Below, piece after piece: positions 8,235 to 17,827 of a stretch of 64,000 nt of DNA (positions are counted from its first letter, which is position 1; each line of letters begins with the position of its first letter). This DNA is from Calothrix sp. PCC 7507 (GTDB lineage Bacteria > Cyanobacteriota > Cyanobacteriia > Cyanobacteriales > Nostocaceae), in NCBI RefSeq assembly GCF_000316575.1, contig NC_019682.1:5454001-5518000 (forward strand), given 5' to 3'. The translations under genes were made by a program, and so were the position numbers. The notes under the pieces are model-generated. The model did no database searches, had not been told where the DNA came from, and worked only from the letters and a program-made list of their open reading frames with translations.

Positions 8235-10505
8235 ATGAGTTCCCCGCAACCCCCTCAAAAGCCACAAACTTTACTTGGTCAACTGACTCAAGCAGTACAT
8301 ACAATCCAAGCTAGGGTTGATTTTTCCAAACTGGCGCTCAAACCTAATGCCAAAGTACCAGAACTTTGGGTGCAGGATGCGGGGGCGGATAAGGCGGAGA
8401 TATATCCGCTGTTGGGCGATCGCTATATGCTAGGTCGTAGTTCTAAATCCTGCGATATAGTCGTCCGCAACCCAGTAGTTAGCCAAATTCATTTGTCACT
8501 ATCACGGGATTCTACACAACGCACCCCCGTTTTCGTGATTAAAGATGAAAACTCCACTAATGGCATTTATCGTGGCAAGCGACGAGTTTCTTCCCTAGAA
8601 TTGCGTCACGGTGATATCCTCACTCTCGGACCACCAGAACTTGCTGCTTCTGTGCGACTGCAATATGTTGATCCGCCTGAATGGTATGTCAAAACAGCAA
8701 CTTGGGCTGCTTATGGCGTTGGTGGTGTCAGCGCCCTGGTATCGTTAGTCATTGGTGTAGAATGGCTGAAGTTTTCTGCCAACCTTGTACCTCCCACTAA
8801 TCGCGCCCCAGTTATAGTTTACGCCCGTGATGGACAAACTCCCCTACGTGAGCCTCGTACCACCTCTCACGTAGACATGAAACGGTTAGAAGATTTTGGC
8901 CCCTATTTGCCTGTGGCGGTGGTAGCGTCAGAAGATAGTCGCTATTATTGGCACTTTGGGGTTGACCCATTGGGGATTTTACGAGCTGTATTAATTAATA
9001 GCCGTAGTGGGGATGTACAGCAAGGCGCTAGTACAGTCACCCAGCAAGTCGCCCGGAGTTTGTTCCGCGATTATGTAGGGAGACAAGACTCCCTGGGGCG
9101 GAAATTACGAGAGGCGGTTGTTGCTTTAAAACTAGAAACGTTTCACAGCAAAGATGAAATTTTGCTGGCATACTTGAATCGGGTGTTTTTGGGGGCTGAT
9201 ACCTCTGGGTTTGAAGATGCATCCCAGTATTATTTTGGCAAATCGGCTAAAGAATTGACTTTAGCGGAAGCAGCGACTTTGGTGGGGATTTTGCCTGGGC
9301 CAAACGCTTTTGATTTTTGTGGGAATGGGCCGAATAAGCTCCAAGCAGCAGAATACCGCAATCGTGTAATTAAGCGGATGCTGGAGATGGGCAAAATCAA
9401 AGTAGAGGAAGCAAACCGCGCCAGACGTTCAATAGTCCAAGTCACCCCCAAAGTCTGCGAACAGCAAGCCAAAACGCTGAGTCCTTATTTTTACAGCTAC
9501 GTTTTTCAAGAACTCGAAGCAAGATTGGGAGAAGGGGCGGCCAAAGAAGGCAACTATATTATTGAAACCCAGCTAGATCCCAAGATGCAAGCACAAGCAG
9601 AATCAGCTTTGCAGAATTCAGTCAAAAATTCTGGTGCTAGTTTTGGTTTTTCTCAAGGGGCGATCGTTACCTTAGATTCCAGTACTGGCGCTATCCTGGC
9701 AATGGTGGGTGGAACCGACTATAAAACAAGTCAGTTCAATCGTGCTGTTCAAGCCAAAAGACAACCAGGTTCTACCTTTAAAATCTTTGCTTACACCGCT
9801 GCAATACAGCAAGGGATTTCGGCATCGAAGAGTTATTCTTGCGCTCCTTTAACTTGGCAAGGCTTTACTTACAAACCCTGTCGTGCTGGCGCTGACACTA
9901 GTTTTGACATCGCTACCGGACTGGCTCTTTCAGAAAACCCGATCGCACTGCGGGTAGCTAAAGAAATTGGGCTGGATAAGGTTGTCGCTATGGCAGAGCG
10001 TTTAGGGGTAAAATCACCACTCGATCCGGTTCCGGGCTTGGTATTAGGTCAAAGTGTAGTAGATGTTTTAGAAATGACCGGTGCTTTCGGCGCCATTGGT
10101 AATCGCGGTGTCTGGAATCGTCCCCACGCAATTACGCGGATTTTAGACAGCAGCTCTTGCAGCGATCCCAAAGATACTAAAACCTGCCGTGTTATCTACT
10201 CCTTTGACCAAGACAAAGACGCCAACAAGCGTGTACTGCCTAATGGAGTAGCCGAAGAAATGACAAGTTTGATGCGTGGGGTGGTATCCAGGGGTACTGG
10301 GCGCAGTGCTGCCATTGGACTAGGGGAAGCCGGTAAAACTGGTACAACCAATAACAACGTTGACTTATGGTTCATTGGTTTTATTCCCAATCGGCGACTT
10401 GTCACTGGTGTTTGGCTAGGAAATGACAATAATTCCCCAACATCGGGTAGCAGCGCTCAAGCCGCTCAACTGTGGGGAAATTATATGGGTAGAATTACCA
10501 GATGA
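8235..10505 (+). CDS. Class A penicillin-binding protein with N-terminal FHA domain
   Basis: Bifunctional peptidoglycan synthase (glycosyltransferase plus transpeptidase) fused to a cytoplasmic phosphothreonine-binding domain, 756 aa. An FHA domain spans about residues 55-140 (YMLGRSSKSCDIV, QIHLSLS, NSTNGIYRG). One membrane helix lies at about 156-176. The GT51 domain follows with SEDSRYYWHFGVD (232-244, catalytic Glu233) and QGASTVTQQVARSLF (263-277). The transpeptidase has STFK (Ser513), SEN (566-568) and KTGTT (701-705), so both activities look intact. The FHA domain suggests control by Ser/Thr kinases. The start is ATG 8235; the following gene is convergent. Confidence 0.93.
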   Translation: MSSPQPPQKPQTLLGQLTQAVHTIQARVDFSKLALKPNAKVPELWVQDAGADKAEIYPLLGDRYMLGRSSKSCDIVVRNPVVSQIHLSLSRDSTQRTPVFVIKDENSTNGIYRGKRRVSSLELRHGDILTLGPPELAASVRLQYVDPPEWYVKTATWAAYGVGGVSALVSLVIGVEWLKFSANLVPPTNRAPVIVYARDGQTPLREPRTTSHVDMKRLEDFGPYLPVAVVASEDSRYYWHFGVDPLGILRAVLINSRSGDVQQGASTVTQQVARSLFRDYVGRQDSLGRKLREAVVALKLETFHSKDEILLAYLNRVFLGADTSGFEDASQYYFGKSAKELTLAEAATLVGILPGPNAFDFCGNGPNKLQAAEYRNRVIKRMLEMGKIKVEEANRARRSIVQVTPKVCEQQAKTLSPYFYSYVFQELEARLGEGAAKEGNYIIETQLDPKMQAQAESALQNSVKNSGASFGFSQGAIVTLDSSTGAILAMVGGTDYKTSQFNRAVQAKRQPGSTFKIFAYTAAIQQGISASKSYSCAPLTWQGFTYKPCRAGADTSFDIATGLALSENPIALRVAKEIGLDKVVAMAERLGVKSPLDPVPGLVLGQSVVDVLEMTGAFGAIGNRGVWNRPHAITRILDSSSCSDPKDTKTCRVIYSFDQDKDANKRVLPNGVAEEMTSLMRGVVSRGTGRSAAIGLGEAGKTGTTNNNVDLWFIGFIPNRRLVTGVWLGNDNNSPTSGSSAQAAQLWGNYMGRITR

Positions 10506-10530
10506 TTAGTCAGTTATCAGTTACTTGTAC

Positions 10531-10544
10531 TGAGCGGAGTCGAA
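10531..10544 (+). repeat. Dispersed repeat core TGAGCGGAGTCGAA
   Basis: One of five copies of TGAGCGNAG(T/C)CGAA in the window (others at 748-761, 13830-13842, 24880-24893 and 24957-24970). Confidence 0.6.
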
Positions 10545-10622
10545 GTATCAGTAATCAGTTATCAGTGATTTGTACTGGACAAAGTTAAAGTATCAATTCG
10601 TTCACTGTTCACTGTTCACCGA

Positions 10623-12083
10623 TTACCGATATCCCTGCCAGGGTAAGACTTCTAATTTGCCACTAGGCTGAAACACAACCTGGAAATGAGCAAGAGGTTC
10701 TTTACTGTTGGGAGCCACTAAATTTGAGCCGTAAACTGCTTGTAACATCTTAGGAAGGGGCGTTTCCTTTTGATAGTCAACGGCAATTTGGTTAAGTGGT
10801 TCATAGTCGGAGATGGAACCATCTTTGTTGACAGCTACTCGATATCTCAATTCTCGTTCAAAGCTGGGTGTGCCTCCCCAATTTTGACGAACTGTGCTGT
10901 AGAGCTTTTGGTTTAAACTCTTAACCGTTTTTGGCTCAGTGATTTTTGCCCCAACTACATCTGGAATTCTCGTATATCCACGCCAGGGACTCACTTCCGG
11001 CACACCGCTACTAGTAAAAACTACTCTAAATTGGGCAATTGGTTCATTGGTAACGGAACTACGGTTAGCAGGATTATAGAGTAGGTTAGGCAAAGGAGTT
11101 TTATTCACTTCCTCATTTGCCTTTTGATTCACCGCTTTGTAACCGACGATCGCCCCATCCATCCCCACACCCACACGATAGACCAAATCTTCTTTCAATC
11201 CGGCGCGATTAGTCCAGGCTGGATTAATTTGGTTATAAAGTTGGCGATTCAAAGCCCGCAGTTGAGATGCATCGGTAATTTCGGGAACTGTATTTAAAAG
11301 TGCTTCTAAATCTTTAACAACTGGTGTGGAAGTTGGTGTTGGTGTAGGAGTTACCGAGGCTATGGGTGTTGGTGTTAACGAGGCTGTAGGCGTAGGAGTT
11401 GGTGCGGTAGACTGAGTAGCAACAGGAGTAGCGCTAGGTGTTGCAGAGCTAGATTGTTCCTGCGGTTTTGGCTCTGGTGGACGTACTTGAGGCGCTGGAA
11501 TTAAGCTAAAAGCGAGTGCTGCCACTGCTACACTTGAGACGCCGATACCCGCAGGTATTACCTGTTTATACACCGCTTGACTAGCAATACCACTGCGTCT
11601 AGCAACAGGTTGTAATTCTAATGACAACTCTGGTAAGGTTTGGGTATCAGCAAAAAACTGATCCACCGCTTCCACTAGATCAAACAGCTGCACAGTATTT
11701 AAGTCTATTTGAACTGGTGATTTTGTATATTTAGAATTAGCATCAAAGGTTTCTGCGTCAGCTTCTGAATGCACAACTAACCTATGTCTGTTGCTATCTA
11801 TTTTCTGCAACTCCACCAGTTCTGAGTCATGGCTGTGTGCTTGTGGGTTCGGTACGCTACTTAAAAATTCTTGGGCATAGGCGCTAACTGCCCTCACCAA
11901 ACTTTCAAAAAATTCCCGCCCTCCCACTAATGGCTGATCATGGCTAGACAAATAGCATTCTGCATTTACCAAAATTGACAGTTCCGGGCGCATCTCCTGA
12001 AAGTGTACAGCCCTGCTGGCATCGCTTAAGCCTTCTAAGAGCAACGTACAATTAGGTAGACTATACTTTCGTTGGATATTCAT
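10623..12083 (-). CDS. DUF4335 domain-containing protein
   Basis: 486-aa cyanobacterial protein of unknown function. The N-terminal region (about 1-190) matches my memory of DUF4335. A hydrophobic segment follows (about 180-195), then a Pro/Thr-rich linker with repeated TPTPTASLTPTP, then two similar C-terminal blocks (about 255-365 and 385-486), each with a LNRQLYNQI/LNQKLYSTV start and an FRVVFTSSG/FQVVFQPSG end. Its ATG overlaps the stop of the DUF3038 gene by four bases (ATGA), so translation is probably coupled. The topology suggests an inner-membrane protein with a long extracytoplasmic part. Confidence 0.75.
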   Translation of the reverse strand: MNIQRKYSLPNCTLLLEGLSDASRAVHFQEMRPELSILVNAECYLSSHDQPLVGGREFFESLVRAVSAYAQEFLSSVPNPQAHSHDSELVELQKIDSNRHRLVVHSEADAETFDANSKYTKSPVQIDLNTVQLFDLVEAVDQFFADTQTLPELSLELQPVARRSGIASQAVYKQVIPAGIGVSSVAVAALAFSLIPAPQVRPPEPKPQEQSSSATPSATPVATQSTAPTPTPTASLTPTPIASVTPTPTPTSTPVVKDLEALLNTVPEITDASQLRALNRQLYNQINPAWTNRAGLKEDLVYRVGVGMDGAIVGYKAVNQKANEEVNKTPLPNLLYNPANRSSVTNEPIAQFRVVFTSSGVPEVSPWRGYTRIPDVVGAKITEPKTVKSLNQKLYSTVRQNWGGTPSFERELRYRVAVNKDGSISDYEPLNQIAVDYQKETPLPKMLQAVYGSNLVAPNSKEPLAHFQVVFQPSGKLEVLPWQGYR

Positions 12084-12706
12084 TCTACTTCACCGTCAAA
12101 AAGACTGATCCAAAACCGCTGCATTCCAGCCGTGCCAGTACAGAATAATAATTGGCCTAACAGATTTATAGCTAGTTCATCTAATTTTTCATCAGAATTT
12201 AATGCCAGAACACCGGAACGTCGGGCACTCATTCTACTGCGAAAATGGGTTTTAAATCGCTCTAGGTAATTAGATAGGCGCAAATTCTGCTCTAGTGGAA
12301 TTTGCTTTTCATACATTTGTTGATAAATCATCAGCAATTGGCGGATGACGACTGTTAAACGCCTTGCTATGTAACTGGCAATCACAACCAAAGCTTTTGC
12401 TTCCATGATACTTAAAGGGCGGCGCATATGCGCTCGTCGCAGCGGGTTAGAGCTACGCATTCGCCATAAATTCACCCTGTCTTTAATAATTACTTTCAAT
12501 TCTAATTCTTCAGCAAATGTCAGAATAGCTTCAGAACCACCGAGTTCTAAAGCTTCAATTGCCAGTAAAATTAGATCAATTTGCAACCGGGTTCTCCGGG
12601 GACATCCCTGTCCCTCAACCACCGGATCTGGTAAAGTGTCCAGAATCATCGGCAATGACTGGGGGGTTGGACTGTTGAACGGCGTTAAACTCGCGGAAAC
12701 ATTCAT
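12080..12706 (-). CDS. DUF3038 domain-containing protein
   Basis: 208-aa helical protein of a cyanobacteria-specific family with no assigned function. It has no membrane segment or signal peptide and is Arg- and Leu-rich. ATG 12706 is preferred over a TTG at 12733 because an AAGG motif sits in a plausible position upstream. The gene overlaps the following DUF4335 gene by 4 nt. The two families occur side by side in many cyanobacteria, so they probably act together. Confidence 0.75.
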   Translation of the reverse strand: MNVSASLTPFNSPTPQSLPMILDTLPDPVVEGQGCPRRTRLQIDLILLAIEALELGGSEAILTFAEELELKVIIKDRVNLWRMRSSNPLRRAHMRRPLSIMEAKALVVIASYIARRLTVVIRQLLMIYQQMYEKQIPLEQNLRLSNYLERFKTHFRSRMSARRSGVLALNSDEKLDELAINLLGQLLFCTGTAGMQRFWISLFDGEVE

Positions 12707-13257
12707 TCTATAAAATACCTTGTGCGCTTCCAACAGACTAGTACCGCTACCCTTTGGGAACCCCTTCGGGAAACGCGGAATTCAAAACTTAAAATTCAAA
12801 AAGCTTGCTTGATCAGCTTTCCAGTAATTTTAAATGGTTGAGCTATTTACTTACTCCGTACTGTACTAGGTAAAACTAATTTAAGATAGGTAGCCAAATA
12901 AGAACATGACACTTGTGGCAGTAATCGTACTGCCTGATATATATACATTACTTACATGTTCTACTCAAAGGTTCCCGTATACTGAAATCTAAGTTTTTAA
13001 GACATAAGCCCATTTCCCTGATTTTGGTAGTGCAATCTTATCTTTAGCTTGGGTTAGATTCTAATTATCGTCAATGGATGGCGAAACATAGACTACGATC
13101 CCCAGCGTATGACATTATAGTGTACGATTTTTCAGGTATGTGGAATTGGGGACTGGGAACTAGGGGCTAGGGAGGAATGGTAGTTAATTATTTCCTAACA
13201 CCCAATTCTCCGGACCTAATCCCTAGTAACCGAACACCAATCCCTAAGACTAATTTT
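12707..13257. other. Intergenic region upstream of apt
   Basis: 551 bases. Near 12744-12780 there is a dispersed-repeat fragment (ggaaccccttcgggaa). Near 13140-13170 there are short ggggact/aggggct heptads. No gene is supported; in-frame codons upstream of apt are repeat-like and not conserved APRT sequence. Confidence 0.4.
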
Positions 13258-13776
13258 ATGGATTTAAAGTCTCTAATTCGTGACATCCCAGATTTCCCTA
13301 AACCCGGAATTTTATTTCGGGATATCACTACACTACTACGCGATCCAGATGGATTACGTTACACGATTGACTTTTTTTCTCAAAAATGCATTGACAACGG
13401 ATTGAGAGCAGATTACGTTGTGGGTATGGAGTCGAGGGGGTTCATTTTTGGCGCTCCCTTAGCTTATAAATTAGGCGCGGGTTTTATCCCCGCACGCAAA
13501 AAAGGTAAGTTACCAGGGGCAGTTCACTCGATTGAATATGAACTAGAGTATGGTACTGACTCCTTGGAAGTGCATCAGGATGCCTTACACCCAGGTAGCA
13601 AAGTTTTGATTGTGGATGATCTGATTGCTACTGGTGGAACAGCAAGTGCTACAGCCAAATTGGTGCAGAAGATCGGCTGCGAACTAGTGGGTTTTGGGTT
13701 TATTATCGAGCTACGGGATTTACAAGGGCGTAAACATCTGCCAGATGTGCCGATTATTTCTCTGATTGAATATTAG
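13258..13776 (+). CDS. apt: Adenine phosphoribosyltransferase
   Basis: Purine salvage enzyme that makes AMP from adenine and PRPP. The 172-aa product begins [20 protein letters not shown], a typical APRT start, and carries the PRPP-binding motif [14 protein letters not shown] and the ESRGFIFG substrate loop. The frame is open 27 codons further upstream to 13177, but that stretch is repeat-derived ([15 protein letters not shown]), so ATG 13258 is chosen. The gene is monocistronic or leads into the permease 99 nt downstream. Confidence 0.94.
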   Translation: MDLKSLIRDIPDFPKPGILFRDITTLLRDPDGLRYTIDFFSQKCIDNGLRADYVVGMESRGFIFGAPLAYKLGAGFIPARKKGKLPGAVHSIEYELEYGTDSLEVHQDALHPGSKVLIVDDLIATGGTASATAKLVQKIGCELVGFGFIIELRDLQGRKHLPDVPIISLIEY

Positions 13777-13822
13777 TCAAGAGTCCAAAGTTCAAAGTCC
13801 AACATAATTAGGTTATTGACTC

Positions 13823-13850
13823 TTGACGGTTCGACTACGCTCACCGTCAA
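13823..13850. repeat. Hairpin carrying a dispersed repeat core
   Basis: TTGACGGT and ACCGTCAA form an 8-bp stem. The loop is TCGACTACGCTC, the reverse complement of the TGAGCGTAGTCGAA core. It may act as an apt terminator although no T-run follows. Confidence 0.5.
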
Positions 13851-13875
13851 CTCTTGACCCTTGAATAAACTACAT

Positions 13876-14925
13876 ATGACTGCGACAAAAATTTCCTGGG
13901 AGACATTTTGGGACTGGCTGATTAGGCTGGTGACGAGCGAAACTTTTATTTATGTATTAAAGCGGCTATTGCAGGCGCTGTTCACTTTGTTGTTGGCATC
14001 AGCGCTGTCGTTTTTAATTATTCAACTGGCTCCAGGGGATTATGTAGACACGCTACGATCGCAAAACCAGAAACTTTCTCCAGCAAGGCTGGCGGAAATC
14101 AAGAAACAGTTTGGTTTGGATAAGTCTTGGACAGAACAGTTTGTGCTGTGGCTGTGGCGAATTTTCACTAAAGGAGATTTTGGCACAAGTTTTGTTTACC
14201 AGCGTTCGGTAGCGTCGCTGTTATGGGAACGGATACCGGCGACTTTGCTGTTGGCGATCGCTTCTTTAATTGCGACATGGGCGATCGCTATTCCTTTAGG
14301 TATCTTCGCTGCTGTCAAACAAAATCAGCTAGCTGACCGCATTTTGCAGGTGATTAGCTATGCTGGACAAGGGTTTCCCAGCTTCATCACCGCTCTAGCC
14401 CTGCTAGTCTTTGCTCAAATTACCTCACCTCTGTTCCCGGTGGGTAGCATGACTAGCATTAATCACTCAGAATTGTCGTGGTTTGGTAAATTCCTAGATG
14501 TCGGTTGGCACATGATTTTACCCACTATTGCACTCTCAATTACGAGTTTCGCTGGCTTACAACGCATCACTCGCGGCGAATTATTAGATGTTCTACGCCA
14601 AGATTACATCCAAACAGCTCGCGCTAAAGGATTACCAGAAAACCGCGTCATCTATGTTCATGCTCTCCGCAACGCTATAAATCCCTTAATTACTTTATTG
14701 GGTTTTGAGCTAGCTGGTTTGTTAAACGGTGCGTTTATTGCTGAACAATTTTTCAACTGGCCTGGTTTAGGAAGATTGACATTACAAGCTCTACAAGCTC
14801 AAGATTTGTATTTATTAATGGCCAGCTTAGTTATGGGTGCCGTGTTGTTAATTATCGGCAATTTAATCGCTGATTTATTGCTGAAAGCCGCTGATCCACG
14901 CATTCGTATAGAAAATTTGAATTAG
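13876..14925 (+). CDS. ABC transporter permease (DppB/OppB family)
   Basis: Inner-membrane permease for a peptide, nickel or similar substrate importer, 349 aa, with about six membrane segments. The family signature runs through GDYVDTLRSQNQKLSPARL after the first helix and an EAA loop RAKGLPENRVIYVHALRNA near the C-terminus where the ATPase docks. ATG 13876 is preferred to the in-frame TTG at 13861. No partner permease, ATPase or binding protein is adjacent; in cyanobacteria such orphan permeases usually work with subunits encoded elsewhere, so the substrate is unknown. Confidence 0.88.
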   Translation: MTATKISWETFWDWLIRLVTSETFIYVLKRLLQALFTLLLASALSFLIIQLAPGDYVDTLRSQNQKLSPARLAEIKKQFGLDKSWTEQFVLWLWRIFTKGDFGTSFVYQRSVASLLWERIPATLLLAIASLIATWAIAIPLGIFAAVKQNQLADRILQVISYAGQGFPSFITALALLVFAQITSPLFPVGSMTSINHSELSWFGKFLDVGWHMILPTIALSITSFAGLQRITRGELLDVLRQDYIQTARAKGLPENRVIYVHALRNAINPLITLLGFELAGLLNGAFIAEQFFNWPGLGRLTLQALQAQDLYLLMASLVMGAVLLIIGNLIADLLLKAADPRIRIENLN

Positions 14926-14993
14926 TCATTTGTTATTTGTCATTTGTCATTTGTTCTTAGTCCTCCCCAATCCCCATTTCCCATTTCCCCCAA

Positions 14994-15275
14994 ATGCTGT
15001 CTGAAGTTTATTACCTGTTGCGCTCAAAATCTGATGGTCGTTATCTCACAGCTCGTCCTAATGCTGAAGCATCCGGCTATCTATTATTGTTTCCGGAAGA
15101 CTTTGATGCGATGAGTTATCTTAATACCCACGCTGCAGAAGTCGCGCATCGTTTTGCAGTGGAATCTATTTCTGGTACACAGGTAGTAAGTTTATTGAAA
15201 CGCTGGGGTTTTAGTGGTGTAGGAATTGTGACTGATCCTTTGTTACCCAAGGTTAATTTTTTGCAACCCAGTTAA
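14994..15275 (+). CDS. Small conserved hypothetical protein, 93 aa
   Basis: A short soluble protein beginning MLSEVYYLLRSKSDGRYL. No catalytic motif is visible. It has strong codon-structured sequence, a clean ATG and a position just after the permease gene, so it is likely real. STRR heptads (tcatttg) fill the 68-nt gap before it. I do not recognise a named family. Confidence 0.65.
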   Translation: MLSEVYYLLRSKSDGRYLTARPNAEASGYLLLFPEDFDAMSYLNTHAAEVAHRFAVESISGTQVVSLLKRWGFSGVGIVTDPLLPKVNFLQPS

Positions 15276-15289
15276 TATTGCCGCATTTC

Positions 15290-15739
15290 TTAATCGGGTA
15301 ACCACTCAGTATCCAGTAATTGCTCCAGGGAATAGGGACATTCTGGGGGAAAACTGACAGAATTTTGACTTTTAATTTTCACGAATCCTAACGCATCTTT
15401 ATAGATAGAATTCAATTCTGACTCTAAATAGTTACGCAGGTTGCTAGTAATTCTTCTTCTCAATTGAGTTCTAAAAGTATATATTTCTCCTTGCCAGTGA
15501 ACTGTATTATATTCTGATTCACTTGTCCAATATTGTAGTAATAATAAATGACGAATTATTTGCTCTAAAAGGCTGGAAACAGTATTTTTCTTTTCCCTTC
15601 CCAAATCCTCTAACTCCTCAATTAGATTCTCTATATCTAGCTCTTGAAATTGCCGATTTTTAATCAAGTTAACTGTTTCATCTAGCCATTGAGAATCATC
15701 AAGTTCGTAGAGATTTTTTAAATTAGTAAGATTCATCAT
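15290..15739 (-). CDS. DUF29 domain-containing protein
   Basis: 149-aa alpha-helical protein of the DUF29 family, common in cyanobacteria and of unknown role. The characteristic core is LDIENLIEELEDLGREKK, then a long helix with LLEQIIRHLLLLQYW and the RTQLRRRITSNLRNYLESEL segment. There are two adjacent ATG codons at the start (15739 and 15736). It is convergent with the gene before it, with 14 nt between the stops. Confidence 0.85.
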   Translation of the reverse strand: MMNLTNLKNLYELDDSQWLDETVNLIKNRQFQELDIENLIEELEDLGREKKNTVSSLLEQIIRHLLLLQYWTSESEYNTVHWQGEIYTFRTQLRRRITSNLRNYLESELNSIYKDALGFVKIKSQNSVSFPPECPYSLEQLLDTEWLPD

Positions 15740-15984
15740 AAATCGTACCTGAAAATCAAGGCATGGGAGAATTACAAATTTAAGCTGTAGGTACTGGAAT
15801 AGAAACGTAGCTGCTTCATTAGTTCAGACATTGGGCCTACTAAATTAATTGTACAAGGAAGCGATCGCTCCTCCAATTGTCTGATACTGGCGTTAACGTC
15901 AGTTTACTAGGCAGGTTTCCCCGCCCCTGCATACCTTCCTTACCCATAGGCGACAAGACTGAACTTACCGCGTGGCTCACTGAC

Positions 15985-16845
15985 TTAATTTTGCTCTGAT
16001 GTTGGCTCTGGAGATTTATCTGACTCTTTCTTCTCTGGCTGTGGCTCATTTCCTTGTTGCACTTGCTGGAGATGAATATTATTTACTTGCACAACAAAAT
16101 ATTCTAGTGCTTGGCTAACCTTTTGTTGCTGTTGGATTTCATCAGACACATCATAGACACGATAAGGCGGAGTTACCCCCAAAATAAATTTTTCTTGTTC
16201 AGCTTCTAACAATTCAACAGCGGTGTTAGCGGCTACCCAATTCTTTTGAAAAGGAAAGGAAGTGACTATACTGGCGACTATAGAAGCCAATGCTGGACAA
16301 ATTACGGGAAGCCATTTGAGCCAAGCTTGTCCTGCTTCTAATTTATCTACCAAAACTAAAATTGGTGTAACACCCGATAAGACAACAGTTGAAATTTGCA
16401 AAACATAGTAGAGATTCCTCGATACATCACGAGTTTTTTTATAGTCGTTAACTAAGTCTTGAGAATACTGTAAAGCCTTACTTCTCGCAGGTGTGAGTGT
16501 ATTTTTACCTGAGGAGTTATTGTTGTTCAATAGATAACTAAAAAGTTCCGCTTTTTTGTTGAGTTCAGATTGGTTGACGGCATTTTGGGAATCCTGAAAT
16601 GCTGTTCTGTTGATGAGAAACAAAAAAACTGCGATGATTAGAGAAATTGCTGCACCAACTACAGCTTGTTGATTATCCGGATACACAATAATCACAATAC
16701 CAGAAGAGAAAAAAGCTGCGAGTAATAAATACTCAAACAGCTTCAAGGTAAACAAAGTTTTTTGTCCTGATGCCAAGAAGGAACTATCAGCGAGTGTTTC
16801 CCTCTGATTCTTCTGGTCAAAATTAGTTAATTCCGAAGTAGTCAT
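15985..16845 (-). CDS. DUF4231-type membrane protein
   Basis: 286-aa protein with two pairs of hydrophobic segments (about 35-55 and 60-80, then 145-165 and 175-195), a charged region between them (YKKTRDVSRNLYY) and a hydrophilic C-terminal tail rich in Gln, Glu and Pro. The FPFQKNWVAANTAVELLEAE segment after the last helix resembles DUF4231/SLATT-like proteins. Members of such families are sometimes found in nucleotide-signal defence systems, but no partner is present here, so the role is open. Confidence 0.65.
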   Translation of the reverse strand: MTTSELTNFDQKNQRETLADSSFLASGQKTLFTLKLFEYLLLAAFFSSGIVIIVYPDNQQAVVGAAISLIIAVFLFLINRTAFQDSQNAVNQSELNKKAELFSYLLNNNNSSGKNTLTPARSKALQYSQDLVNDYKKTRDVSRNLYYVLQISTVVLSGVTPILVLVDKLEAGQAWLKWLPVICPALASIVASIVTSFPFQKNWVAANTAVELLEAEQEKFILGVTPPYRVYDVSDEIQQQQKVSQALEYFVVQVNNIHLQQVQQGNEPQPEKKESDKSPEPTSEQN

Positions 16846-17278
16846 TGCTTAGTACTCAATTTATCATCATGTAAAGGGTAGCATTAAGTACTTACACTTG
16901 ACATGATTTTGTGTGTACTAAGTATATTTTTTATTAATTTGTAATAAATGATGCTGACTGAATATCTCTTAATTGAGCAGAGTAGAACTTGCTAGCTCTG
17001 CATATATTGCAAAAATCAAATACTAGCTTTATGGCGCTTTGGAATACGGGCTTTGCTGGATACTTTTATTTTACTGGTGTGCATTGCCAAAACTGCGAGT
17101 TTAAATTAGAACAGCGCAAATGTTGATAGGGAGATGTCTAATGATGATTAATTAAACAGGCGAGCGATGTCTACGACGGGCTACGCCTACGAACAAGTAA
17201 ATCCAGGTAATAATGGTGATGTCAATTCTCTAATGATGATTAATTAAACAAGCGAGCGATGTCTACGACGGGCTACGC
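16846..17278. other. Intergenic region with a 92-bp tandem duplication
   Basis: 433 bases. The left 290 bases are AT-rich with no gene. The right part holds the first copy and most of the second copy of a 92-bp direct repeat that runs into the end of the Uma2 gene. Confidence 0.6.
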
Positions 17279-17320
17279 CTACGCACAACTAAATCCAGGC
17301 AATAATGGTGATGTCAATTC
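17137..17320. repeat. Two tandem 92-bp copies including the 3' end of the Uma2 gene
   Basis: Copy 1 is 17137-17228 and copy 2 is 17229-17320, differing at only a few bases. Each contains the dispersed motif gtctacgacgggctacgcct and the last codons of the Uma2 gene, reading LLPGFTCS-stop in copy 1 and LLPGFSCA-stop in copy 2. Confidence 0.9.
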
Positions 17321-17827
17321 ATCATCCTGGAACAACGTCGCAGCTAATTTTAAACTTCCTTGTTCCCGTCGATACACTTCTACTTGTGGTTGTCGCCAAT
17401 CTACTATCCAGTATTCTCTGACACCCCGTGATGAGTAGAGCTTAAGTTTAAATTCTCTGTCCCGCTTTTCATTTTCAATCCCGGCAGATAGCACCTCTAC
17501 TACCAGTTCTGGCGCTGCAGTCAAATGCCCTGCTGCGTCTAAAAGTAGGGCTAATCTTTCATTGCTAGCCCACACAATATCAGGAATTACATTATCATTA
17601 TCGCCAAAAATTATGCCTGGAGAAGTGACAACTTCTCCTAAACCAGTGGTGTGTGACCAGGTATCTAGAGGAGTGCTAATTCTGACACAAGTTTTTTGAT
17701 GATTCCAGTGAGGCGCTCTCGTCACAAACAATTCTCCGTCGATAATTTCATAGCGGTTCCCGTTATCTGGAAACCATTCTAAATCGGCGGTAGTCCAGCG
17801 CACTCTCTCAGTTGTTGGCTGATTCAT
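17279..17827 (-). CDS. Uma2 family endonuclease-like protein
   Basis: 182-aa member of the Uma2/DUF820 family with a restriction-endonuclease-like PD-(D/E)xK fold, very common in cyanobacteria. Visible blocks are YEIIDGELFVTRAPHWNHQ, the metal-ligand segment NVIPDIVW, PELVVEVLSAG (acidic residue) and the REYWIVDWRQPQVEVYR strand pair. The C-terminus is short: the last two codons and the TAG come from a dispersed repeat, so a few residues of the usual tail may be lost. ATG 17827 is a normal start. The biological role of the family is not settled. Confidence 0.88.
   Translation of the reverse strand: MNQPTTERVRWTTADLEWFPDNGNRYEIIDGELFVTRAPHWNHQKTCVRISTPLDTWSHTTGLGEVVTSPGIIFGDNDNVIPDIVWASNERLALLLDAAGHLTAAPELVVEVLSAGIENEKRDREFKLKLYSSRGVREYWIVDWRQPQVEVYRREQGSLKLAATLFQDDELTSPLLPGFSCA

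Noticed and set aside
13177-13257. 27-residue N-terminal extension of Apt
   Set aside because: It is encoded by intergenic heptad-like sequence and is absent from the family.
15840-16049. 69-codon minus-strand frame overlapping the end of the DUF4231-type gene
   Set aside because: It reads another frame of that gene's tail and a repeat; no support as a protein.
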